Assembly (NCBI GenBank): GCA_903933475.1 | Contig: CAIZKE010000214.1 | Span: forward strand, 1 to 11,992 | Origin: an uncultured Alphaproteobacteria bacterium | GTDB taxonomy: Bacteria; Pseudomonadota; Alphaproteobacteria; Caulobacterales; Caulobacteraceae | Direction of reading: 5' to 3' | Length of the DNA stretch: 11,992 nucleotides | Shown: positions 4,868 through 11,583 of the stretch, in pieces | Numbering within the stretch: position 1 is the first letter of the stretch | How the letters are laid out: each line of letters starts with the position of its first letter | The notes under the pieces: generated by a model | The model's database searches: none | What the model was told of the DNA's origin: nothing | Seen by the model: only the letters and a program-made list of their open reading frames with translations | Translations under genes and position numbers: made by a program

Positions 4868-6727
4868 TCAGCCTAGCCCGAAGGCGACGGCGACATGGTG
4901 GACGATGAAGGCGGCAAGGTAGGCGAGGGCCAGCATGTAGGCGAACATGATCCCCGGCCAGACCCATCCCCCGGTCTCGCGCCGGACGACGGCCAGGGTC
5001 GCCACACACTGGGGCGCAAACACATACCAGGCCAGGAAGGCCAGCCCCGAGGCCAGTGGCCACTGGCGGGACAGGACCCCTGCGAGGTCGCCCTCCGCGC
5101 CCCCCACCGCATAGATGGCGCCCAGGGCGGCGACCGCCACCTCACGTGCGGCCATGCCGGGGATCAGGGCGACCACCATTTCCCAGCTGAAACCGATTGG
5201 AGCGAAGACAGGCTCCAGCCAATGGCCGATCCGCCCTGCGGCGCTGTAGGCTATGGCTGGCCCTTCAGCGCCTTCCGGAGCTGACGGCCATGTGGAGAGC
5301 GCCCAGACGAGTACCATCAGGGGCAGGATGATACGTCCGGCCCGGCTGATGAAGGCCCAGGCCTTCTGGCCGAGGTTCCTCAGGAGATTGACCGGGTCAG
5401 GGATCTTGTAGTCGGGCAACTGCATCATGAAGGGCTCGCTGCCGCCCCGCCACAAGACCTTGCGGATCACGAAGGCCACGGCCAGTGCGGACAGTATGCC
5501 GGCAGCGTAGAGACCGAACATCACCAGCCCCTGCAGGCTGAGAAAGCCTCCGACCGTCCGTTCCGGGATCAGGGCCCCGATGATCAGGGTGTAGACGGGA
5601 ATCCGCGCCGAACAGGTCATCAGCGGTGCCGTGAGGATGGTGGTCAGACGGTCCCGCCGGTTGTCGATCACCCGGGTCGACATGATGCCCGGCACTGCGC
5701 AGGCAAAGCTCGAGAGCAGGGGGATGAAGGCCCGTCCATGCAGTCCGGCGCCGCCCATGATCCGGTCCATCAGGAAGGCGGCCCGGGCCATGTAGCCGGA
5801 ATCCTCAAGCAGCAGGATGAATACGAAGAGGAGCAGGATCTGGGGCAGGAAGACCAGGACGGAGCCAACGCCGGCGATCAGTCCGTCGACGACAAGACCC
5901 TGCATCCATCCGGTTGGAAGTCCGGCGGTCGCCGCCGCGCCAAGGGCCGCGAACCCCGCTTCGGTGAGGTCCTGCAACGGGGCCGCCCAAGCGAACACCG
6001 CCTGGAACATGAGGAACAGCAGGCCGAGCAGGATCAGTAGGCCCGCGGCTGGATGGAGCAGAACCCCGTCCAGCCGTCCGGTCAGGGTATCGGGGCGGCT
6101 TGGCGGCCTTACGGCGCTGCGCATGAGGTCCCTGGCCGCGCGATGCGCATTGCGGACATCCGCCGCTGAAGGCTCGCGCCATAGATCAGGACCCAGGTCG
6201 GATGTGCCTGCCGCCTGTGCGGCGGCGATCTCGAGGAGGGTGTCCAAGCCCCGCCGACGCGTAGCGACCGTGGCCGTCACAGGGGCTCCAAGCGCCCGGG
6301 ACAGGGCGTCGACGTCGATCTCTATGCCCTGTCGCTCGGCGATATCGATCATGTTGAGCACGAAGACCAGAGGCCGCCCCGTCGTCTTGAGTTCGAGGGC
6401 GAGCCTGAGAACCAACCCCAGATTGGTGGCGTCGGCGACGCAGAGGATGACGTCCGGCGCCGGTTCACCGGGCAGTCGTCCCAGGACGGCGTCCCGGGTG
6501 ACCGCCTCGTCTGGCGACCGCGCTCTCAGGGAATAGGTGCCCGGCAGGTCCACGATCCGCAGACGACGGCCGTCGGGTAACTCCGCCAGGCCTTCCTTCT
6601 TCTCGACCGTCACCCCCGCATAGTTGGCGACCTTCTGGCGGCTGCCCGTGAGGGCGTTGAACAGGGCTGTCTTGCCGCAGTTCGGATTGCCGACAAGCGC
6701 GACTGTGGGGATGGCGGACAGGTTCAC
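4868..6727 (-). CDS. feoB: Ferrous iron transport protein B
   Basis: A 619-residue inner-membrane Fe(II) permease with an N-terminal G-protein domain. GTPase motifs are clear: G1 GNPNCGKT at 13-20, G2 T40 (NYAGVTVEKKEG), G3 DLPG at 60-63, G4 NMID at 125-128, and a G5-like VATRRRG at 154-160. The membrane part starts near residue 222. It contains SGYMARAAFLMDRIM at 310-324, the first Gate region with C343 (FACAVPGIMS) and the second with C372 (MTCSARIPVYT), and GMAAREV later. The length is shorter than E. coli FeoB (773 residues), with a compact linker and C-terminus. The start is a GTG at 6725-6727 that overlaps the feoA stop (GTGA), so translation is coupled. It is the core of the iron operon. 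Confidence 0.97.
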   Translation of the reverse strand: MNLSAIPTVALVGNPNCGKTALFNALTGSRQKVANYAGVTVEKKEGLAELPDGRRLRIVDLPGTYSLRARSPDEAVTRDAVLGRLPGEPAPDVILCVADATNLGLVLRLALELKTTGRPLVFVLNMIDIAERQGIEIDVDALSRALGAPVTATVATRRRGLDTLLEIAAAQAAGTSDLGPDLWREPSAADVRNAHRAARDLMRSAVRPPSRPDTLTGRLDGVLLHPAAGLLILLGLLFLMFQAVFAWAAPLQDLTEAGFAALGAAATAGLPTGWMQGLVVDGLIAGVGSVLVFLPQILLLFVFILLLEDSGYMARAAFLMDRIMGGAGLHGRAFIPLLSSFACAVPGIMSTRVIDNRRDRLTTILTAPLMTCSARIPVYTLIIGALIPERTVGGFLSLQGLVMFGLYAAGILSALAVAFVIRKVLWRGGSEPFMMQLPDYKIPDPVNLLRNLGQKAWAFISRAGRIILPLMVLVWALSTWPSAPEGAEGPAIAYSAAGRIGHWLEPVFAPIGFSWEMVVALIPGMAAREVAVAALGAIYAVGGAEGDLAGVLSRQWPLASGLAFLAWYVFAPQCVATLAVVRRETGGWVWPGIMFAYMLALAYLAAFIVHHVAVAFGLG

Positions 6728-7026
6728 GCCGAGGCCTCGGTGAGGATCACGTTCATGGCCTCGTTCCGGCGCAGGGCCACGCGCATGTCGTCGACCCGGA
6801 CAGCGATCGGATCCCCGCCGATCGGCCCCTCGTGGAGGACCTCGACCCGAGCGCCCTCCACGAAGCCGAATTCCAGCAGACGAAGTTCCAGCTCCTCGGG
6901 ATCCGTCGCGCCCGCGGCCGAGCCCGAGGGACGGCGAACCGCCACGATGACCCCGCGGAATCCCGGCTGCATATCTCCGAGCCTGACGGCGGATCCCGGA
7001 GCCGCCCTGAGGGCGTCACTGGACAT
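6724..7026 (-). CDS. feoA: Ferrous iron transport protein A
   Basis: A 100-residue cytosolic SH3-like partner of FeoB. The family pattern is present: an N-terminal 'L.dm.pG..g.I..v' segment (RLGDMQPGFRGVIVAV, about 15-30), ELELRLLEFGFVEGARVEVL at about 45-64, then GPIGGDPIAVRV and a terminal LRRNEAMNVIL. It is longer than typical FeoA (about 75 residues) because of an N-terminal extension and a Ser/Gly/Ala-rich insertion near residues 33-43. The ATG at 7026 has GGAG about 11 bases upstream. A Fur-like imperfect dyad lies 27 bases before the start (7054-7068). It is the first gene of the feoAB-yqaA-dsbB-coq7 cluster and overlaps feoB. Confidence 0.93.
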   Translation of the reverse strand: MSSDALRAAPGSAVRLGDMQPGFRGVIVAVRRPSGSAAGATDPEELELRLLEFGFVEGARVEVLHEGPIGGDPIAVRVDDMRVALRRNEAMNVILTEASA

Positions 7027-7053
7027 GCGGGGAAGGCTCCGGCGGCAAGAAAC

Positions 7054-7068
7054 TGCGAATGGTTTTCA
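7054..7068. promoter_or_regulatory. Possible Fur box upstream of feoA
   Basis: TGCGAATGGTTTTCA resembles a 7-1-7 Fur-type site. The outer TG/CA and inner AA/TT pairs are symmetric, and 4 of 7 pairs match. Its place just before an iron-uptake operon raises the prior. The match is imperfect, so this is a candidate only. Confidence 0.35.
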
Positions 7069-7152
7069 TCTGGCCCCAGTCGGCGCAATACGCAAGCCCG
7101 TCAGAAAACGGATGCAGGCCTCCCGGCGAGGGGATATCACCTCAATTCAGAT

Positions 7153-7237
7153 GCGGGCGTGGCGGAATTGGCAGACGCGCCGGACTCAAAATCCGGTTCC
7201 GAGAGGAGTGTCGGTTCGACCCCGACCGCCCGCACCA
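7153..7237 (+). tRNA. tRNA-Leu (anticodon CAA)
   Basis: An 85-base gene with a perfect 7-bp acceptor stem (GCGGGCG 7153-7159 and CGCCCGC 7227-7233) and an encoded 3' ACCA (7234-7237). The anticodon arm is CCGGA-CTCAAAA-TCCGG, which puts anticodon CAA at 7187-7189, reading UUG leucine codons. The T arm is GTCGG-TTCGACC-CCGAC. A variable arm of leucine type lies between. No integrase or direct repeat of the 3' end is nearby, so it does not look used as an attachment site. Confidence 0.97.
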
Positions 7238-7290
7238 GTATCCCGCCGGCCCCGTTGAAGGGCTTGGAGCCCCCGGAGTCGAGCCCGTCC

Positions 7291-8595
7291 ATGATGCTTC
7301 TTCGGAGTTTCCGCCTTCTCTACGTCCAGGTCCTTGTGGGCATCGCCCTGGGCATCCTCGTTGGCTATGTCTGGCCTGAGACCGGCGTAGCCCTGAAGCC
7401 CCTCGGGGACGCCTTCGTCCGGCTGATCAAGATGGTCATCGCACCGGTGATCTTCTGCACCGTCGCAGCGGGCATCGCCCGCATGAGCGACATGAAGGCT
7501 TTTGGTCGCCTGGGTCTGCGGACCCTGGTCTATTTCGAGGTGGTCTCAACCCTGGCACTCGTGGTTGGCCTGGTTGTCGGACGCCTTGTAAAGCCGGGGG
7601 CCGGCTTCAACGTTGATCCCGCTGCCCTCGATCCAGCGATCGCGGCCGGCTATGTGGAAAAGGCCTCGCACGGAGCGACCCTTTCGGAGTCCCTCCTGGC
7701 GGTGATCCCTGAGGCCTTCTTTGGCGCATTCGCTGAGGGCAATCTCCTCCAGGTCCTGCTGATCGCCATCCTGACCGGGATCGCCTGCACCCGGCTGGGC
7801 GATTTTGGCCGCCAGACCGCCGATGTCTTTGATTCCGTCTCCCACCTCTTTTTCGGGATCATCCAGGTGGTGGTGAAATTCGCCCCCATCGGTGCTTTCG
7901 GGGCCATGGGTTTCACCATTGGCAAGTTCGGCCTCGCCGCCCTGGTCAAGCTGGGCGCCCTTGTGGCGACCTTCTACGCGACTTCCCTCATCTTCGTGCT
8001 GGTCGTCCTGGGCCTGATCGCTGCCCTGGCCGGCTTCTCGATCCTCAAGTTCCTTCGCTACATCCGCGAGGAATTGCTGATCGTTCTGGGGACCTCGTCC
8101 TCGGAGTCGGTCTTGCCGCAGATGATGCAGAAGCTCCAGCAGCTGGGTGCGGGCAAGACGACGACGGGCCTCGTCATCCCGACGGGCTACAGCTTCAATC
8201 TCGACGGCACCAACATCTACATGACCCTGGCCACGCTGTTCCTCGCCCAGGCGATGAACATTCCCATCACCCTGGGCCAGGAGTTGACCCTGCTGGGAGT
8301 GGCCATGCTGACCTCAAAGGGCGCGAGCGGGGTGACAGGCGCGGGATTCATCACCCTGGCAGCGACCCTGGCGGTGATCCCGGACATCCCGATCGCCGGC
8401 CTGGCCCTGCTGGTGGGGGTCGACCGTTTCATGAGCGAGTGCCGAGCCCTCACCAATCTGGTGGGCAATGGCGTCGCCACCCTCGTGATCGCAAGGTGGG
8501 AAGGCGACCTGGACCGCGACCGCCTCCGAGAGGCGCTGGACCGCGGTCCGCCGGCGACCCTCACCGCGGCATCAACCGCGGGAGGGGCCGACTGA
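7291..8595 (+). CDS. dctA: C4-dicarboxylate/proton symporter DctA
   Basis: A 434-residue inner-membrane secondary transporter of the dicarboxylate/amino acid:cation symporter (DAACS) family, expected to import succinate, fumarate and malate with protons or sodium. The start is MMLLRSFRLL with helix 1 at about 8-27. The serine-rich hairpin motif GTSSSESVLPQMM is at 267-279, the NMDGT-type motif occurs in PTGYSFNLDGTNIY at 297-310, then LTSKGASGVTGAGF and the substrate-site segment GVDRFMSECRALTNLVGNG near the C-terminus. These favour DctA over glutamate carriers. The ATG at 7291 is chosen because the family N-terminus begins there; CGGAG lies 11 bases upstream. The open frame further upstream crosses the tRNA and is not coding. 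It follows tRNA-Leu by 53 bases and converges on the GST gene with 6 bases between stops. No DctB/DctD two-component genes are nearby. Confidence 0.93.
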   Translation: MMLLRSFRLLYVQVLVGIALGILVGYVWPETGVALKPLGDAFVRLIKMVIAPVIFCTVAAGIARMSDMKAFGRLGLRTLVYFEVVSTLALVVGLVVGRLVKPGAGFNVDPAALDPAIAAGYVEKASHGATLSESLLAVIPEAFFGAFAEGNLLQVLLIAILTGIACTRLGDFGRQTADVFDSVSHLFFGIIQVVVKFAPIGAFGAMGFTIGKFGLAALVKLGALVATFYATSLIFVLVVLGLIAALAGFSILKFLRYIREELLIVLGTSSSESVLPQMMQKLQQLGAGKTTTGLVIPTGYSFNLDGTNIYMTLATLFLAQAMNIPITLGQELTLLGVAMLTSKGASGVTGAGFITLAATLAVIPDIPIAGLALLVGVDRFMSECRALTNLVGNGVATLVIARWEGDLDRDRLREALDRGPPATLTAASTAGGAD

Positions 8596-8601
8596 ACGGG
8601 C

Positions 8602-9219
8602 TCAGGCTGCGGCGCTAGGCCGGGCCTTGGTGCGCTCGAACCAGGCGAGGACGTTTCCGGCCTCGGCTGGGATGGGCTGGCCCACCTGAGCGCCGAAGGC
8701 GAGGAAGCAGAACAGCAGGATGTCCGCGAGGGTGAAGCGGTCGCCCGCCACCCAGGTGCGCCCGGCCAGCAGGCCGTCCAGCCAGATCAGCCGGTCGCGG
8801 GCAATGTCCTTGAGTTCCTTTGCGCCGTCCGCACCCACCAGCTTGATCCGGTTGGCAAACAGGGCCCGGCCCTCTGCAGCGCGGAAGCCGTTGGCCATGG
8901 GCTCGCAGATATTGAGGTCGATCCGGCGCACCCACATCCGGGTTTCGGCGCGTTCCTCCGGGGTGGATCCGATCAGGGCGGGGCCCTTGCCCACCTCCTC
9001 GAGGTACTCGCAGATCGCCGTGATCTCGGAGATTGTCAGGCCGTTGTCCAGCTCAAGTGCCGGCAGCTGGCCGGACACATTGACCGTCGAGTTGAAGGGC
9101 GGCCGGCGGTTCTCGCCGCCCATGAGATCGACCTCCTGCCTCGGGACGTCCATGCCCTTCTCGGCGATGAACATGCGAACCACGTGCGGGTTGGGGCCGA
9201 CCGAATTGTAGAGCTTCAT
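8602..9219 (-). CDS. Glutathione S-transferase family protein
   Basis: A 205-residue cytosolic protein with a thioredoxin-fold N-terminal domain (about 1-78) and an all-alpha C-terminal domain. MKLYNSVGPNPHVVRMFIAEKG opens the fold. QLPAL holds the cis-proline (P53), and the glutathione-binding pair is S64-E65 within LTISEITAICEYLEE. The C-terminal domain contains the folding motif WVAGDRFTLADI, with the conserved Asp. There is no Cys in the active-site region, so beta-class chemistry is unlikely; N5 or S6 may be the catalytic residue. The ATG at 9219 has GAGGAG nine bases upstream; the open frame reaching 10074 is antisense to the crotonase gene and was rejected. It is divergent from that gene and may share its control region. 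Substrate unknown. Confidence 0.9.
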   Translation of the reverse strand: MKLYNSVGPNPHVVRMFIAEKGMDVPRQEVDLMGGENRRPPFNSTVNVSGQLPALELDNGLTISEITAICEYLEEVGKGPALIGSTPEERAETRMWVRRIDLNICEPMANGFRAAEGRALFANRIKLVGADGAKELKDIARDRLIWLDGLLAGRTWVAGDRFTLADILLFCFLAFGAQVGQPIPAEAGNVLAWFERTKARPSAAA

Positions 9220-9241
9220 CCTGTGTCTCCTCTTGTTGCGG

Positions 9242-9294
9242 GTGATTAGCAGGGCCGCGCCTTCCGGCGTCAAGCCGGACCCGGCGTTAATCAC
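9242..9294. repeat. Nested inverted repeats in the GST/crotonase control region
   Basis: An outer pair GTGATTA (9242-9248) and TAATCAC (9288-9294) encloses an inner perfect pair TCCGGC (9263-9268) and GCCGGA (9274-9279). The centres differ by only three bases. The outer left arm overlaps the predicted -10, and the inner repeat overlaps the predicted -35, of the GST promoter. This could be a regulator-binding region or a chance coincidence. Confidence 0.45.
9244..9273 (-). promoter_or_regulatory. Candidate promoter of the GST gene
   Basis: Reading the minus strand, TTGACG (9273-9268) and CTAATC (9249-9244) are 18 bases apart. TTGACGC matches the alphaproteobacterial housekeeping -35 form, and GCTAAT partly matches its -10. 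The predicted RNA start is near 9237, about 18 bases before the ATG and just ahead of GAGGAG. Confidence 0.45.
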
Positions 9295-9300
9295 TGGCGC

Positions 9301-9329
9301 TTGTGGGGATGGGTGTCTGCCGCCTAGTC
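9301..9329 (+). promoter_or_regulatory. Candidate promoter of the crotonase gene
   Basis: TTGTGG (9301-9306) and CTAGTC (9324-9329) are 17 bases apart, with a predicted start near 9337, about 18 bases before the ATG. The geometry mirrors the divergent GST promoter, but the hexamers are only moderate matches. Confidence 0.35.
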
Positions 9330-9354
9330 TCGGTCGAAAGCGGGAGGACCCCAG

Positions 9355-10188
9355 ATGAGCGACCCAACCCTGATTCTGGCCGATGAACCGGCACCCCATG
9401 TCCGTCGCCTGACCCTGAACAGGCCCGAAAAGCGCAACGCCCTTTCCAACGCCCTGCGCGGCGAGCTCTTCGCCGCCCTGGAGGCCGCCGACCGGGATCC
9501 AGATGTGCGGGTGATCATCCTCCGCGGCGCGGGGCCGTGCTTTTCCTCCGGCTATGACCTCGCCGGGGTCGGGGCCCTGCCTTTCCACACCGCCGGGGGC
9601 CAGGGCCAGTGGGCGCGGCACGTGGTCGAGGGCTGTTTCCGCATGTGGGACATGGCCAAGCCGATCATCGCCCAGGTCCATGGCTGGTGCCTTGCGGGCG
9701 GGTCCGAACTGGCCGTCGCCTGCGACCTCGTCTACGTGGCCGAGGATGCGAAGATCGGCTATCCCGCCGTCCGCACCATGAGTCCGCCAGACAACCAGTA
9801 CCATGCCTGGATCGTCGGCATGAGGGCCGCCATGGAGCTCATGCTCACCGGCGACGCCTTCGACGGGCTCGAGGCTGTTCGCCTCGGTTTCGCTAACCGG
9901 GCCTTCAAGGCGGACGACCTCGAAGGCGAGGTCCTGGCCATGGCCCAGCGCATCGCCATGGTCGACCCGGAGCTCGCCCAGCTGAACAAGCGCCTTGTCC
10001 ACCGGCAGATGGAGGCCATGGGCATGCGCGCCGGTATCCGGGCCGGGACCGACCTGCACGCCCTCGGCTGGCACACGCCCGCCAGCCGCACCTATATGGC
10101 GGAGCTGAGGCAGGGCGTTACCCAGGCGCTCAATACCCGGGACTCCGCTTTTGGAGATTACCGGACCGGCGACAAGGCGGGGGGCTGA
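9355..10188 (+). CDS. Enoyl-CoA hydratase/isomerase (crotonase) family protein
   Basis: A 277-residue cytosolic crotonase-fold protein expected to act on an acyl-CoA thioester. LNRPEKRNALSNAL at 21-34 is the usual N-terminal signature. The oxyanion hole is formed by SSGYDL (64-69) and LAGGSEL (113-119). E118 corresponds to the first catalytic glutamate of rat mitochondrial hydratase (E144). The position of the second glutamate (E164, in FGQPEI) reads IGYPAV here, so A138 replaces it. Simple hydratase activity is therefore doubtful, and an isomerase, hydrolase or other crotonase reaction is possible. SPPDNQYHAWIVGM follows in the trimer-interface region. The ATG at 9355 has GGGAGG nine bases upstream. 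Neighbours give no pathway: a divergent GST and a convergent outer-membrane protein gene. Confidence 0.9.
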   Translation: MSDPTLILADEPAPHVRRLTLNRPEKRNALSNALRGELFAALEAADRDPDVRVIILRGAGPCFSSGYDLAGVGALPFHTAGGQGQWARHVVEGCFRMWDMAKPIIAQVHGWCLAGGSELAVACDLVYVAEDAKIGYPAVRTMSPPDNQYHAWIVGMRAAMELMLTGDAFDGLEAVRLGFANRAFKADDLEGEVLAMAQRIAMVDPELAQLNKRLVHRQMEAMGMRAGIRAGTDLHALGWHTPASRTYMAELRQGVTQALNTRDSAFGDYRTGDKAGG

Positions 10189-10198
10189 AGCCCCCGCC
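10176..10198. terminator. Bidirectional hairpin between convergent genes
   Basis: GGCG(G)GGGGC and GCCCCCGCC pair around TGAA with one bulged G, at the end of the crotonase gene (stop 10186-10188) and just past the stop of the convergent gene at 10202. Neither side has a T run, so it is a GC hairpin that may slow or end transcription rather than a classic terminator. Confidence 0.5.
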
Positions 10199-10201
10199 GG
10201 A

Positions 10202-10954
10202 TCAGAAGGTGTAGCGGTATCCGAAGATCGGGCCGGCCATGGTCAGGTTGGAGTCCACCTTCCGGCCGCGGACTTCGAGATTGTAGACCCGGACCCCGCC
10301 ATACAGGCTCGAGTGCTCGTTAAAGCCGTAGCTGGCAGTGGCCTGGGCCTGCCAGGTCTTCAGGTTTCCGTCCCCAAGGCCCGCGTAGTCACCGTAGGCC
10401 GCCAGGGTCCAATTCTCTCCGGACCGGACATCACCGCGGATGCCGATCATGGGCTGCCAGTTGTTGATCTCGTTCTCGGAGGTTTTCCCCGGCTGCCCTG
10501 GCTGGCTGATGCCCGCCTTGAGCTTGAAGTCGCTGTAACGAGCACCCGCCAGGAGGTCGATGGATCCGCGGTCGGACTCATACACCCGACCAAAGCCGGC
10601 GATGGTTGTAGCGTTCGTCGAGACGGCGACCTTGCTGTTGATCACGGGAGTCCCGCCGAGTTCCACGTCTGGCTTGACGGTGAACTTCACAAACGCGGCG
10701 TCGCCGAGGACCCCGAAGCGTCCATAGCGGGCTTCGGCTGTGCCCATGAAGGCACCGGTAATGTGGCTCAGTATGTCCTTGAAGGTGATGTCGATGTCCG
10801 CCGACGGCCCGTCTGGCGGTACCTGGCTGTCGCCGACGATCCCCGGCCCCCAAACGTAGGGGGAGACGGAAAACTCCCAATCGTCAGCTGCCTGGGCGGC
10901 ACCGGCCGCCAGGATCACGGAAAGGGCGGGGAGGGCTGCACGCAGAAATCTCAT
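10202..10954 (-). CDS. Predicted outer-membrane beta-barrel protein
   Basis: A 250-residue exported protein that I do not recognise by name. A signal peptide is clear: MRFLRAALPALSVILAAGAAQA with a likely cut after AQA at residue 22. The mature part is rich in alternating polar and aromatic strands (WEFSVSPYVWGPG, TGAFMGTAEARYGRFGVLGDA, SSLYGGVRVYNLEVRG) and ends in aromatic YRYTF. That terminal Phe is the usual signal for barrel insertion. By size it would form an 8- to 12-strand barrel; a role as porin, adhesin or surface protein cannot be chosen. Two ATGs occur (10960 and 10954). The second is preferred because GGAG is six bases before it but directly touches the first. A perfect 12-bp palindrome lies 14 bases upstream of the preferred start. 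It follows carD on the same strand with 116 bases between, so it probably has its own promoter. Confidence 0.8.
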   Translation of the reverse strand: MRFLRAALPALSVILAAGAAQAADDWEFSVSPYVWGPGIVGDSQVPPDGPSADIDITFKDILSHITGAFMGTAEARYGRFGVLGDAAFVKFTVKPDVELGGTPVINSKVAVSTNATTIAGFGRVYESDRGSIDLLAGARYSDFKLKAGISQPGQPGKTSENEINNWQPMIGIRGDVRSGENWTLAAYGDYAGLGDGNLKTWQAQATASYGFNEHSSLYGGVRVYNLEVRGRKVDSNLTMAGPIFGYRYTF

Positions 10955-10967
10955 GGTCATCTCCGGT

Positions 10968-10979
10968 CAGTTCGAACTG
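10968..10979. promoter_or_regulatory. Perfect 12-bp palindrome CAGTTCGAACTG
   Basis: The palindrome lies in the leader of the outer-membrane protein gene, just upstream of its ribosome site. It has no T tail and is too short for a terminator, so a protein-binding site or an RNA-level element near the start is possible. Confidence 0.4.
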
Positions 10980-11070
10980 GTGTCGCAGGGCAGGCACCCC
11001 GAATGGCGTAGACCTACAGCGGTCGATAGACTGTATGAAGTTATACGATTGTGTCGTTAGGTTATGGGTC

Positions 11071-11583
11071 TCAGACGGTCACAACCGCCTTGGTAAGGCT
11101 CTTGGTGAGGATGCCGACAGCGGCCTCCCGATCGATGCTTTCGATAGCAGCGACCTCCCGGGCCATGCGGTCGAGAGCGGATTCGTAAAGCTGGCGCTCG
11201 GAATAGGACTGCTCGGGCTGGTTCTCGGCCCGATGCAGGTCGCGCACGACCTCGGCAATCGAGATCAGGTCGCCGGAATTGATCTTGGCTTCATATTCCT
11301 GGGCGCGGCGCGACCACATGGTGCGCTTCACCCGGGCCCGGCCCTTCAGCGTGGTCAGGGCCTGGTTGACCACATTGCCTTCCGCGAGCGACCGCAGGCC
11401 GGACACCTTGGCCTTGGCGGTGGGAACCCGCAGGGTCATCTTCTCATGGTCGAAGGTGATGACATAGACTTCCAGGGAATAGCCGGCGACTTCCTGGGTT
11501 TCGATTCCCTGGACCCGCCCCACGCCATGCGCGGGATAGACCACGTGATCGCCCACCGAGAACTGAAGATCGTCCTTGCTCAT
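11071..11583 (-). CDS. carD: CarD/CdnL-family transcription factor
   Basis: A 170-residue RNA polymerase-binding regulator. The N-terminal Tudor-like RNAP-interaction domain begins FSVGDHVVYPAHGVGRVQGIE (about 8-28) and ends near residue 65. A basic, helical C-terminal domain follows (KGRARVKRTMWSRRAQEYEAKI and beyond) that contacts DNA at the promoter fork. In this family the protein binds the beta subunit and stabilises open complexes, especially at rRNA and other growth promoters. Length and start fit CdnL of Caulobacter. The ATG at 11583 has AAGGG about nine bases upstream. It lies 271 bases downstream of fdxA on the same strand, a pairing I associate with alphaproteobacteria. No clear promoter is visible in the gap. 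Confidence 0.95.
   Translation of the reverse strand: MSKDDLQFSVGDHVVYPAHGVGRVQGIETQEVAGYSLEVYVITFDHEKMTLRVPTAKAKVSGLRSLAEGNVVNQALTTLKGRARVKRTMWSRRAQEYEAKINSGDLISIAEVVRDLHRAENQPEQSYSERQLYESALDRMAREVAAIESIDREAAVGILTKSLTKAVVTV

Noticed and set aside
5817..6536. 239-codon plus-strand open frame
   Set aside because: Antisense to feoB, with arginine/serine-rich sequence typical of a GC-rich shadow frame.
6832..7290. Upstream extension of the dctA frame
   Set aside because: It crosses feoA in antisense and the tRNA-Leu gene. DctA homology begins at 7291.
7227..7290. tRNA-Leu 3' end as an integration site
   Set aside because: No integrase gene, no direct repeat of the tRNA 3' end in the window, and dctA follows directly.
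9220..10074. Long N-terminal extension of the GST reading frame
   Set aside because: It runs antisense through the crotonase gene and the control region. The GST fold starts at the ATG at 9219, which has a good ribosome site.
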